This document shows, in pieces, positions 24,753-31,886 of a stretch of 37,491 nt of DNA. Source of the DNA: Acidimicrobiia bacterium. GTDB lineage: Bacteria > Acidobacteriota > Terriglobia > Bryobacterales > Bryobacteraceae. Positions within the stretch are counted from its first letter, which is position 1. Every line of letters starts with the position of its first letter. The stretch lies in assembly GCA_016871315.1 (NCBI GenBank), contig VFZE01000050.1, positions 1 to 37,491 of the forward strand, in the 5' to 3' direction. The position numbers and the translations under genes were made by a program. The notes beneath the pieces were generated by a model. The model was given only the letters and a program-made list of their open reading frames with translations. It did no database searches and was not told where the DNA came from.

Positions 24753-25561
24753 GTCAGCGCCCTCCGCGCCTGCTCGATCTGCTCCAGCAACTCCTCCATC
24801 CGCGGATAATTTCCATCCCGCTCCAATATCACCGTCAACGGTTTCACCGCCCGGCGTCCTGCCTCCCGCAACAGCTCGTACACAGGCACCGGAACATCGT
24901 GCAGATGATCGTCCAGTACACGGCCCTCCGGCAGCATCCTTCCTCCCGCGATGTGCACTGTCGAAATCAGGTCCCAATCCAGCTTCCCCAAAAACTCCGC
25001 CGCGTCGTAACCGAAGTTCACCGCGTTCGCATGAACGTTGTGGAGATCCAGCAGCAGCTCCGCGCCGCTCTCCCGCTGCACTCCCGCGATCCAGCAAGCC
25101 TCCTCCATACTGCTCCCCGGCGGATCGATCAGCGTCGAGATGTTCTCCATCATCGCCATCCGCCCGGTCACCCGCCGCGCCAGTTCGAGATTCTCCGCCG
25201 TCGCCTCCACCGTCGATGTGTTACGCGGCGGAGCCGCCAAGTGCCCGATCTCCACTCCTCCCGCCCTCACAAACGCGAAATGCTCAGACCATGACTCCGC
25301 ACCGCTCTTCTCCATCAGCCGCGCCATCCGCTCCAGCCGCTCACGCTCCACTCCCGCCGTCGCCGCCATTCCCATCCCCGTCCCATGCAAAAGCACCGGC
25401 CGCTGGCGCCCCAGCGTCCGCAGCGCCCGAACCCTCGAATCCGGCCCTTTCAGCCACTCCTCCGCGATCACCTCCAACACATCGATCTTGTCCAGACTCG
25501 CGACAATCCCCGCCGCCAGTTCCTCCCTCCATCCGATCCCGACACGATGCGCCAGCCTCAT
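24749..25561 (-). CDS. DUF692 / MNIO enzyme (multinuclear non-haem iron oxidase, MbnB/TglH/BufB family)
   Basis: 270 residues, a TIM-barrel of the DUF692 family that oxidatively rearranges cysteines or other residues in ribosomal peptides. The opening HRVGIGWREELAAGI matches the family. Likely metal ligands are placed as in known members: H59 (LLHGTGMGM), H94 (SEHFAF), E139 (MMENIS), D172 and the nearby H174/N175 (LLLDLHNVHANAVNFGYD), H203 (VHIAGG), D218 and H219/H221 (DDHLHDVPVPVYEL) and E247. The usual second His of the HxxGH segment is Gly here. The ATG at 25561 overlaps the stop of the Cys-tail protein gene, and its own stop overlaps the next start. A longer in-frame ORF upstream is antisense-like noise in the neighbouring gene. 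Confidence 0.9.
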   Translation of the reverse strand: MRLAHRVGIGWREELAAGIVASLDKIDVLEVIAEEWLKGPDSRVRALRTLGRQRPVLLHGTGMGMAATAGVERERLERMARLMEKSGAESWSEHFAFVRAGGVEIGHLAAPPRNTSTVEATAENLELARRVTGRMAMMENISTLIDPPGSSMEEACWIAGVQRESGAELLLDLHNVHANAVNFGYDAAEFLGKLDWDLISTVHIAGGRMLPEGRVLDDHLHDVPVPVYELLREAGRRAVKPLTVILERDGNYPRMEELLEQIEQARRALT

Positions 25562-26415
25562 GAGCCGCACCCCCCGCATCCGCCGCCGCACCCGCCGCCA
25601 CAGCTGGAACCGCACGACGATCCGCACCCGCTCGTCGTCGACGCTGGCCTCGGAAACAACGTCTGCACGAAAGCAAACTCCGCCGCCGGCGCCGCCGCCA
25701 GTCCGAACACCGCGCACAGCAGCGCCAGCTCTGTCGCCGACGCCTTCAATCTCGCCCCTGTGGCATCCTCCTTCAGCCTTCCGAACAGCGTCTGCAAATC
25801 TTTCACTAGCGCCTTGCCCCGGCTCGTCAGCCGCGGATGCGTCACCACCCACACGCCAACGGAAAACAACAACCACAACACGATCAGAAACCCGATATTC
25901 CTCCTCCCACGCGCCAGCGCGATCCCGATCTTCGTTGCCGCCACGCCTCCTAAAATCAGGCACCCAGACATCGCGTCCCGCACACGCTGATCGCGCATCT
26001 CCCTACTCGGTAGCAATTCCACCCTGGTCAGTTCCCCTTCAGAAGCCTTCGCCGCCGCCAGAGTCGGCGCATCCTTTAGCAAATCCTTCGTCTCCCCGCC
26101 TCGCTCGAAAAAGCTCACCACCGCCTTCTCCAACGGATGGCTCACCGCCCACCGTGCGTTGCTGTTTGCCAGAGTCACCTTGGTTCCATCGGCCGCCAAC
26201 AAGCCCCGATGCACCAGTTGCACTACCGCCACCTTGAGCGCCTCCTCCGGCCCTTCCCGCAGCGTCGCGATCAGGTAAGGATCCGACACGTCGATGCGCG
26301 GTATCTCGCCGTCCTCTCTCCCGTGACGCCGCCGCCCCAGAACCGACAGCAGCCCAATGCCGAATGCCAGGTAGAACAACAGAAACTGCGGGCCCGCCCA
26401 GTCAAACGGGTTCAT
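25558..26415 (-). CDS. TIGR04222-like membrane protein with a Cys/Gly/Ser tail (candidate MNIO substrate)
   Basis: 285 residues. A membrane span lies at 10-27 (FLLFYLAFGIGLLSVLG). A soluble domain with PYLIATLREGPEEALKVAVV and RGLLAADGTKVTL, typical of TIGR04222 proteins, follows. Two more hydrophobic stretches lie at about 149-168 and 174-191 (IGFLIVLWLLFSVGVWVV), and another helix at about 228-253. The last 22 residues are only Cys, Gly and Ser, with cysteines at 264, 268, 272, 276, 280 and 283, a regular every-fourth-residue pattern broken only at the end. As I recall, proteins of this family often end in such tails. With the DUF692 gene coupled directly behind it (ATGA), the tail is a good candidate for cysteine modification. 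Its start overlaps the stop of the gene before it. Confidence 0.85.
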   Translation of the reverse strand: MNPFDWAGPQFLLFYLAFGIGLLSVLGRRRHGREDGEIPRIDVSDPYLIATLREGPEEALKVAVVQLVHRGLLAADGTKVTLANSNARWAVSHPLEKAVVSFFERGGETKDLLKDAPTLAAAKASEGELTRVELLPSREMRDQRVRDAMSGCLILGGVAATKIGIALARGRRNIGFLIVLWLLFSVGVWVVTHPRLTSRGKALVKDLQTLFGRLKEDATGARLKASATELALLCAVFGLAAAPAAEFAFVQTLFPRPASTTSGCGSSCGSSCGGGCGGGCGGCGS

Positions 26416-27134
26416 CGGCTCATCCCGGCCGCCCGCTCTCGCATCCAGACCGCGCATTCCAGAAGTGCATCCACGGTCCCTTGCGCCGCATCGGCTGTAA
26501 GCACCCGCTCTTCCCTCGCCCGGGAAATGTGGACCAGAGCCTGCTCCCATGCCGCATTCCCGCTCTCTTTCACAAGTTTCTCCAAGGCCTCCTTCCCCGA
26601 ACTCACCTCCCCGCCTTCTAACTGCACCAACGTCGCCGCCGCCGCCCGCAACGGCCCCGCCGTCTCCGCCGCCAGCACCGCCAGCTCATCGGGATGGCTC
26701 GCCCGCCGGACCATCTGCTGCCTCAGCCGGATCGCCAGGTTCAACAGCGTCTGCCGTACATTCGCCAGCATCGCCTCCCGCGGCGGCCGCGCCGCCGCCG
26801 GTAACTCCGCTCCCCACAGCACGCGGTGACGCCGCGCGATATCTCCGAACTTCGCCGCGAACGCTTCCGCCGCCGCGCCCAGCTCCTCCTCCAGCACGAA
26901 CATCGCCTGCAGCCGGATCGCCGCCCTTCCCGCCTCCAGTGCCGGTCCCAACCTCCTTGCCTGCTCCGCCTCAAACCGCGCCAGCACCACCATCACGTTC
27001 ACATCTGAGCTTGCCCGCAGCCGCTCCTCCGCCGCGCTGCCGAACAGCACAACCGACCGCAGCTCTTCCGCAAACACCTCCCGCGCCGCGCTCACGAACT
27101 CCTTCAGCCCTCGCTCCACTGTCTCCGTAATCAT
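26412..27134 (-). CDS. Nucleotidyltransferase-like protein with altered catalytic motif, first gene of the DUF692 operon
   Basis: 240 residues from the ATG at 27134 (an in-frame ATG at 27158 is possible; neither has a ribosome site). Residues 25-50 hold a minimal nucleotidyltransferase motif, VVLFGSAAEERLRASSDVNV, that is GS followed by D-x-N where active enzymes have D-x-D. The rest is helical and alanine-rich, with a C-terminal segment reminiscent of the helical domains that follow such motifs. The loss of the second Asp suggests a non-catalytic or altered enzyme. It opens the four-gene unit and is coupled by ATGA to the Cys-tail membrane protein. Its role in the pathway is not known. Confidence 0.7.
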   Translation of the reverse strand: MITETVERGLKEFVSAAREVFAEELRSVVLFGSAAEERLRASSDVNVMVVLARFEAEQARRLGPALEAGRAAIRLQAMFVLEEELGAAAEAFAAKFGDIARRHRVLWGAELPAAARPPREAMLANVRQTLLNLAIRLRQQMVRRASHPDELAVLAAETAGPLRAAAATLVQLEGGEVSSGKEALEKLVKESGNAAWEQALVHISRAREERVLTADAAQGTVDALLECAVWMRERAAGMSR

Positions 27135-27139
27135 GGTTT

Positions 27140-27169
27140 TTGGCAGTCTATCGCACATAATGGTAGAAT
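27140..27169 (+). promoter_or_regulatory. Promoter for the CoA-ligase-like gene (TTGGCA-18-TAGAAT)
   Basis: TTGGCA (27140-27145), an 18-base spacer and TAGAAT (27164-27169) form a good sigma-70-like promoter. The expected start of transcription is at or next to the TTG at 27176. The element lies in the 41-base space between the divergent DUF692 operon and this gene, so expression of both sides may be linked. Confidence 0.6.
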
Positions 27170-27175
27170 GGGCGT

Positions 27176-28753
27176 TTGTCGCTTTCCGCACAGAGCCTTT
27201 TCAGCGCCGTTCGCTTCTTCGGTCACCTCCCCTTTTATCTCCACCGCCGCCTCACCCTCGACGAGGCCCGCCGGCTCCAGGCCCAACGCCTTCACAACCG
27301 CCGGCGCCGCCTCATCGACCGCCTACGCAACGACATCTTCAACCGCCCCGGTAGCGTCTACTCCCAACTCTTCCGCCATGCAGGCTGTGAACTCACCGAC
27401 GTCGAAAACGCCATCAACAAAGACGGCATGGAAGCCACGCTCCACCGTCTTTTCCTCGCTGGCGTCTATCTGACTGTCGATGAGTTCAAGGGCCGCAAGC
27501 CGATTCAACGCGGCTCGCTCCTCATTCAAATCGATCCAGATCATCTCCGCTCTCCCCGCGCCTCTTATCACCTCACCGGTTCCAGCGGCGGCAGCCGGAC
27601 CACAGGCACCCCTGTGCTCATGGACATGCGCTTCATCCGCGATTGCGCCTCCAACTGCATGCTCGCCCTCCACGCCTGGGGCGATGACGGCTGGATCAAA
27701 GCCGACTGGGAATCCCCCGGCGCCGGCGCGCGCTTTCGCATCGTCAAGTTCTCCGCCATCGATCCTCCCCAGGCCTGGTTCACCCATGTCCGGCCAGACG
27801 ATCCGTCACTCCCCTCCGTCACCCGCTGGAACACACACGCCATGCGCCTCGCCGGCTGGATCTCCGGGCGCCCGTTTCCCGCTCCTACTTATGCTCCTCT
27901 CTCCGATCCTTCTCCGGCCGTCGACTGGCTCTCCAGTGTGCTTGCTTCCGGCCGTGTGCCCATGCTCTTCGGCCTAACCAGTTCCGTCGTCCGGCTTTGC
28001 CTCAATGCCATCGACAACAACGTCAATATAGAAGGTGCTCGCTTCATGATTGGCGGTGAGCCCTGCACCCAGGCCCGCCTCGACACCATCCGCCGCGCCG
28101 GAGCCATCCCCATTCCGCGCTACGGCAGCATGGAAACCGGCGCCGTCGCCTACTCTTGCCCCAACGCCGAACATTGCGATGAGTCTCACCTGCTCACCGA
28201 CATGCACGTCGTCATTCAAGCCGGTGACACCAACCCCGCTGCGCTTCCGCCACCCACGCTTCTGCTCACCGTGCTCCACCCGCGATCTCCTTTCCTCATG
28301 CTCAACCTCTCCATGGGTGACCAGGCCGAGATTACCTCTCGCCCATGCGGCTGTCCGCTCTACGATCTCGGCTGGACCAGCCAGTTGCACACCATTCGCA
28401 GCTTCGAAAAACTCACCGGTGGCGGCGTCACCTTCCTTGGCACCGACGTCATTCCTCTGCTAGAGGAATTCCTGCCCGCCCGCTTCGGCGGCCAGCCTAC
28501 CGACTATCAGCTGGTGGAAGAAGAATCCGAGAGCGGTCAGCCCATTCTGCGTCTCATGGTCCACCCCTCCCTCGGTCCGCTCGACGAAGCACAAATCGCC
28601 GAAGCCTTCCTTTCCCAACTCGCCACAGGCCCTGCACCGGCCGCGCGCATGATTCAGATGTGGCGCGACTCCAATACCTTCCATGTCTCCCGCCGGCCTC
28701 CCGTCGTCTCCCGCGCTGGCAAGATTCTGCACCTGCACCGCCAGGCTCTCTGA
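27176..28753 (+). CDS. Adenylate-forming ligase-like protein (phenylacetate-CoA ligase / CapK type)
   Basis: 525 residues. Adenylate-forming (ANL) motifs are visible: YHLTGSSGGSRTTGTPV (the Ser/Gly/Thr loop binding ATP phosphates), IPRYGSMETGAVAYSCP (the Y-G-x-x-E adenine site) and a C-terminal SRAGKILHLHRQ with the lysine used in adenylation. It would activate a carboxylic acid as an acyl-AMP and perhaps join it to CoA or a carrier protein; the acid is unknown. A CGCPLYDLG stretch contains two cysteines near the hinge. The start is a TTG at 27176; no ATG or GTG fits the frame near the promoter, and no ribosome site is present. Confidence 0.8.
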   Translation: MSLSAQSLFSAVRFFGHLPFYLHRRLTLDEARRLQAQRLHNRRRRLIDRLRNDIFNRPGSVYSQLFRHAGCELTDVENAINKDGMEATLHRLFLAGVYLTVDEFKGRKPIQRGSLLIQIDPDHLRSPRASYHLTGSSGGSRTTGTPVLMDMRFIRDCASNCMLALHAWGDDGWIKADWESPGAGARFRIVKFSAIDPPQAWFTHVRPDDPSLPSVTRWNTHAMRLAGWISGRPFPAPTYAPLSDPSPAVDWLSSVLASGRVPMLFGLTSSVVRLCLNAIDNNVNIEGARFMIGGEPCTQARLDTIRRAGAIPIPRYGSMETGAVAYSCPNAEHCDESHLLTDMHVVIQAGDTNPAALPPPTLLLTVLHPRSPFLMLNLSMGDQAEITSRPCGCPLYDLGWTSQLHTIRSFEKLTGGGVTFLGTDVIPLLEEFLPARFGGQPTDYQLVEEESESGQPILRLMVHPSLGPLDEAQIAEAFLSQLATGPAPAARMIQMWRDSNTFHVSRRPPVVSRAGKILHLHRQAL

Positions 28754-28782
28754 TCACCCGCAAGGAGATCGCCAACGGCATC

Positions 28783-28801
28783 CCTCAGCATGCCGCTGAG
28801 G
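28783..28801. other. Perfect 7-bp inverted repeat after the CoA-ligase-like gene
   Basis: CCTCAGC-ATGCC-GCTGAGG can form a hairpin 29 bases beyond the stop. It lacks a run of T on either side, so it is not a classical terminator. The region 28754-28855 otherwise shows nothing I recognise. Confidence 0.35.
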
Positions 28802-28855
28802 TGCTGCGCTCCGCCGGTGGCGCTTTCGGCCTCGGCCTCCCTTGTCGCTCCTGCA

Positions 28856-29190
28856 ATCCTTTACCGGGGCCACCCGCGCGAACATCCCTACCAGACGGGT
28901 CTCGGCGGTCAGGTTCAGTTCGGCAAGTAGGCTGCGGCGCGTTTCCGCCCTCCCGCCAGCCGCCAGCTGGCGGTCAGGAACGCCGCGCCGCGCTTGAAGC
29001 TCGGCTGTGGGGCCGGCCAATACATAGCCTCAAATCCATGGGAGCGCATTAAGTCGCCCACAACCGGTGGGGACTCAAAGTGAATCACCGTGCTCTCAAT
29101 TCCGCTTCGCCGCGCGGCTTCCATTATCCGTAACTGACCATTTTCGGTGCCGCCGATGCCGGCGAAGGGCAACAGATGGAGTATCCGCAT
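28856..29190 (-). pseudogene. Remnant of a family-4-type glycosyltransferase gene
   Basis: The ATG at 29190 opens a typical glycosyltransferase N-terminus (MRILHLLPFAGIGGTENGQL), with continuing similarity for about 80 residues. Around 28950 the sequence jumps, in another frame, to the region that opens the C-terminal domain in such enzymes (RRSLLAELNLTAETRLVGMF then ARVAPVKD). The roughly 100 residues expected between them are missing, and nothing of the family follows after about 28856. The gene is therefore an internally deleted, frameshifted and 3'-truncated relic. Its upstream neighbour on the same strand is the intact symporter gene. Confidence 0.75.
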
Positions 29191-29239
29191 GGAGGGCCAA
29201 AAAGGTCAGTATAAGACAGCCATTTCCCAATCTGTTTGC

Positions 29240-30808
29240 TCAGCCGAACCAAACCCACAGGCCCGCGATCGCTCCCGCTACCACGCACGTGTAAACCACT
29301 TCCCCCGCTCGCCGCTCCAGCGGCCCCGACCAATCCAGCGTCAGCGAGGCGATCCGCTCCAGCGCATGCCGCTCCTCGGCACGGCTCAACCCCACCATCA
29401 TCAGCACGCATACCGCGAATACGATCAAGCTGAAATTCAGAAAACTGAACTGCACCACCGCGTTCAGAACACCCAAATCCCAACCCAGCGCGTTGTGAAA
29501 AATGTCCATCAGGAACCGCGCCGCTCCCACCACCCCGCCGAACACCAGCGTCGTGAACGCCGCCCGCGCCGTCGCGCCGCGCCACAGGATCCCCGTCAGG
29601 AACACCGCCGTGATCGGTGCCCCCACCATCGCCTGCACGCTCTGCAGATACTGATAAATCTCGCTATTCAGATACCGTATGAACGGAATCCAAAGGATGC
29701 TCAGCCCCACGATCCCTGCCGTCGTCAGCCGCCCCACCATCACCAGCCTTCCTTCGCTCGCATCCGGCCGCATCTTCTTATACACGTCCATCGTGATCAG
29801 CGTCGAACAGGAGTTGAATACCGAGCTCAGCGAACTCATCAGCGCCGCCAGCAACGCCGCCACCATCACGCCCTTCAGCCCCTCAGGCATCAGCCGCAGC
29901 ACCAGCAGCGGATACGCGTTGTCTCCGGTTACCTCTCCGGGCCACAGCGTCTTCGCGATCAGCCCCGGCAGCACCAGTATGAACACCGGCAGAATCTTCA
30001 GCCCGGCGCAGAAGAACGCGCCCTTGCGCGCTTCGTGAATCCCGCGCGCCGCCAGCGTCTTCTGCACAATCACCTGGTCCGTACACCAGTACCAGATCCC
30101 CAGAATCAGCGTCCCGAAGATCGTCCCCGGCCACGGATACACCGCATCCGATGCCGGCTTCACCATCTGGAAAAAGTCCGGCGGCAGCGCCGTGCGTAGT
30201 CCCTCGAACCCGCCCGCCTTGTCCAGCCCCATCACCGTCAGCAGCACCGCCCCCGCGATCAGAATGAACGACTGCACCAGGTCTGTGTAGATCACCGCCG
30301 CCAGTCCGCCCGCGATCGTGTAAACCCCCGTCGCGATCACCAGCAGCATCGCCGTCGTCATGTAGTCCCACCCGAACACCTCACGAATCAGAATCCCGCC
30401 CGCAAACAGCGCCACGCTGATCTTCGTAAAAATGTAGGCGAATATCGAGATCCACGTCAGATACCCCCGGCAGCCGCTCGAAAACCGCTTCTCCAGAAAC
30501 TCCGGCATCGTGAATACGCGGCTCTCCAGATAGTGCGGCACAAACAACCACCCCAACAGAAACAGGCAGATGCTCGCCGACCATTCGTAACAGCCCACCG
30601 CCAGCCCCGTCGACGCGCCCGATCCCGCCAGTCCGATGAAATGCTCGCTTCCGATGTTGGTTGAAAACAGCGACGCTCCGATCGCGAACCACCCCACGCC
30701 CCGCCCCGCCAGAAAATAATCGCGTGAGGTCCGCTCCCTCCGCGAAAAATAGAACCCGATCGCGAAGATGCCTGCGAAGTAGAGTATGAGGATCCAGTTG
30801 TCGAGCAT
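29240..30808 (-). CDS. Sodium/solute symporter (SSS family, SGLT-like)
   Basis: 522 residues with 13-14 hydrophobic spans. The first helix and loop (SRRERTSRDYFLAGRGVGWF) and the FSTNIGSEHFIGLAGSG segment are hallmarks of the SGLT branch of the SSS family. AALMSSLSSVFNSCSTLITM matches the helix that carries sodium-site serines (SS). It imports a sugar or related solute with sodium in the inner membrane. Members of this branch include galactose and myo-inositol transporters, but the substrate here cannot be fixed. The ATG at 30808 is the first in the frame, and a -10-like box sits 10 bases before it. Confidence 0.92.
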   Translation of the reverse strand: MLDNWILILYFAGIFAIGFYFSRRERTSRDYFLAGRGVGWFAIGASLFSTNIGSEHFIGLAGSGASTGLAVGCYEWSASICLFLLGWLFVPHYLESRVFTMPEFLEKRFSSGCRGYLTWISIFAYIFTKISVALFAGGILIREVFGWDYMTTAMLLVIATGVYTIAGGLAAVIYTDLVQSFILIAGAVLLTVMGLDKAGGFEGLRTALPPDFFQMVKPASDAVYPWPGTIFGTLILGIWYWCTDQVIVQKTLAARGIHEARKGAFFCAGLKILPVFILVLPGLIAKTLWPGEVTGDNAYPLLVLRLMPEGLKGVMVAALLAALMSSLSSVFNSCSTLITMDVYKKMRPDASEGRLVMVGRLTTAGIVGLSILWIPFIRYLNSEIYQYLQSVQAMVGAPITAVFLTGILWRGATARAAFTTLVFGGVVGAARFLMDIFHNALGWDLGVLNAVVQFSFLNFSLIVFAVCVLMMVGLSRAEERHALERIASLTLDWSGPLERRAGEVVYTCVVAGAIAGLWVWFG

Positions 30809-30818
30809 GAAGCCCCCT

Positions 30819-30824
30819 ATTCTA
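30819..30824 (-). promoter_or_regulatory. -10-like box TAGAAT, 10 bases before the symporter start
   Basis: On the minus strand TAGAAT is followed by 10 bases and ATG. No Shine-Dalgarno site fits between transcription start and ATG. Confidence 0.45.
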
Positions 30825-30859
30825 CTCCACGCCCGCCCGCGGTACGATCAGGGCAGGCC

Positions 30860-31171
30860 ATGATCCAATACCCAGGCCCGCTCGACGACATCCCGCAACT
30901 CATCCAGTTCCTTCGCCGTGAGCTGCCCAAGCTCAGCATCCTCCGCAAGCTCGTCATCACTCCCCAACAAACCACCGTCGAGGACGTTAACCGCGACGCC
31001 ATCTTGTTCCCCGGCCTCACCTATTCCAACCCCGCCCTCGATGCCCTACTCAAGGAACTCCGCGTCGTCTACGCTCCACAAACCCTGCACGATCCCTCGC
31101 TTACCCCCGGCGGCGTCAAGGAATTCCGCCTCAGCGCCCGCCACGCCTGGGGCGAAGACCGCGTCATGTAA
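30860..31171 (+). CDS. Small hypothetical protein (103 residues)
   Basis: A 103-residue frame starting MIQYPGPLDDIPQLIQFLRR. It is mixed helix and strand, with no signal peptide or membrane span, and I do not recognise a family. It is supported by the purine-rich agggcagg before the ATG, by the lack of any better frame in this stretch, and by C-ending codons like those of the other plus-strand genes here. It is divergent from the symporter and converges on the Sir2 gene, overlapping its stop by 8 bases. Confidence 0.55.
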   Translation: MIQYPGPLDDIPQLIQFLRRELPKLSILRKLVITPQQTTVEDVNRDAILFPGLTYSNPALDALLKELRVVYAPQTLHDPSLTPGGVKEFRLSARHAWGEDRVM

Positions 31172-31886
31172 CCAGCCCCGGCAAAACCTCCCCCGCCGCC
31201 CCACGCAACCGGCAATCCGCCACACCCGACGCCGGCGTCTCCTCCGTGTTGATCTCGATAATCTTCGCCCCGCCACGCTTGGCCACCGGGATCAAACTCG
31301 CCGCCGGATACACCACCGCCGACGTCCCCACTACCAGCAGCACTTCCGCCTCCTCGGCCGCATCCGCGGATGCCCGCAGCACCTCCATCGGCAGCGGCTC
31401 TCCGAACCACACCACCGCCGGCCGCGCCACGCCTCCGCACTGGCAATGCGGTGGCAGTTTCGCCAGCGGCACGCGCCGGTCCGGCCACTCCGCGCCGCAC
31501 GAAGTGCATCGCAGCCTCCACAAATCTCCATGCAGCTTCCGCACACGATGATTCCCGGCTCGCTCATGCAGCCCGTCCACGTTCTGCGTCACCAGCGTGA
31601 ACTCTTTTCCACTTGCCTCCAATCGCGCCAGCGCCTTGTGCCCCGTGTTCGGCTCCGCCTTCCCGATCAGCTCCCTTCGCCACTGGTACCACTCCCACAC
31701 CAGCACCGGGTTCGTAGCGAACGCCTCCGGAGTAGCCAGATCCTCCGGCCGGAAGTTCCGCCATAGTCCGCCTTCGCCACGGAACGTCGGCACTCCGCTC
31801 TCCGCGCTGATTCCTGCCCCCGTCAGAGCCGCGATCGACTTCGCCTCCTTCACCCACCGCCGCGCCAGCTCGCGCTCATCTTCCAC
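31164..31886 (-). CDS. cobB: Sir2-family NAD-dependent protein deacylase
   Basis: 240 residues, the size of bacterial sirtuins. The NAD site is GAGISAESGVPTFRG, followed by TQNVDGLHERAG and the catalytic histidine (H119 in KLHGDLWRL). Four zinc cysteines are present (C127, C130, C148, C150; the last pair spaced C-Q-C). Y67 and R70 (WYQWRREL) form the YxxR motif that in SIRT5 and CobB allows removal of succinyl and malonyl groups as well as acetyl. The start is a GTG at 31886 with a ggag site about 9 bases upstream, overlapping the end of the penicillin-acylase-family gene by 11 bases. Confidence 0.93.
   Translation of the reverse strand: MEDERELARRWVKEAKSIAALTGAGISAESGVPTFRGEGGLWRNFRPEDLATPEAFATNPVLVWEWYQWRRELIGKAEPNTGHKALARLEASGKEFTLVTQNVDGLHERAGNHRVRKLHGDLWRLRCTSCGAEWPDRRVPLAKLPPHCQCGGVARPAVVWFGEPLPMEVLRASADAAEEAEVLLVVGTSAVVYPAASLIPVAKRGGAKIIEINTEETPASGVADCRLRGAAGEVLPGLVT

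Noticed and set aside
24753-25097. Longer version of the 70-residue gene
   Set aside because: The extension lies within the DUF692 gene in another frame; the ATG at 24752 overlaps the DUF692 stop as in the other junctions.
25562-25963. Upstream extension of the DUF692 frame
   Set aside because: It overlaps the Cys-tail gene in another frame, and the ATGA junction at 25561 plus the family start give a clear gene boundary.
28783-28801. Hairpin as a rho-independent terminator
   Set aside because: The stem is perfect but no T-run follows on either strand.
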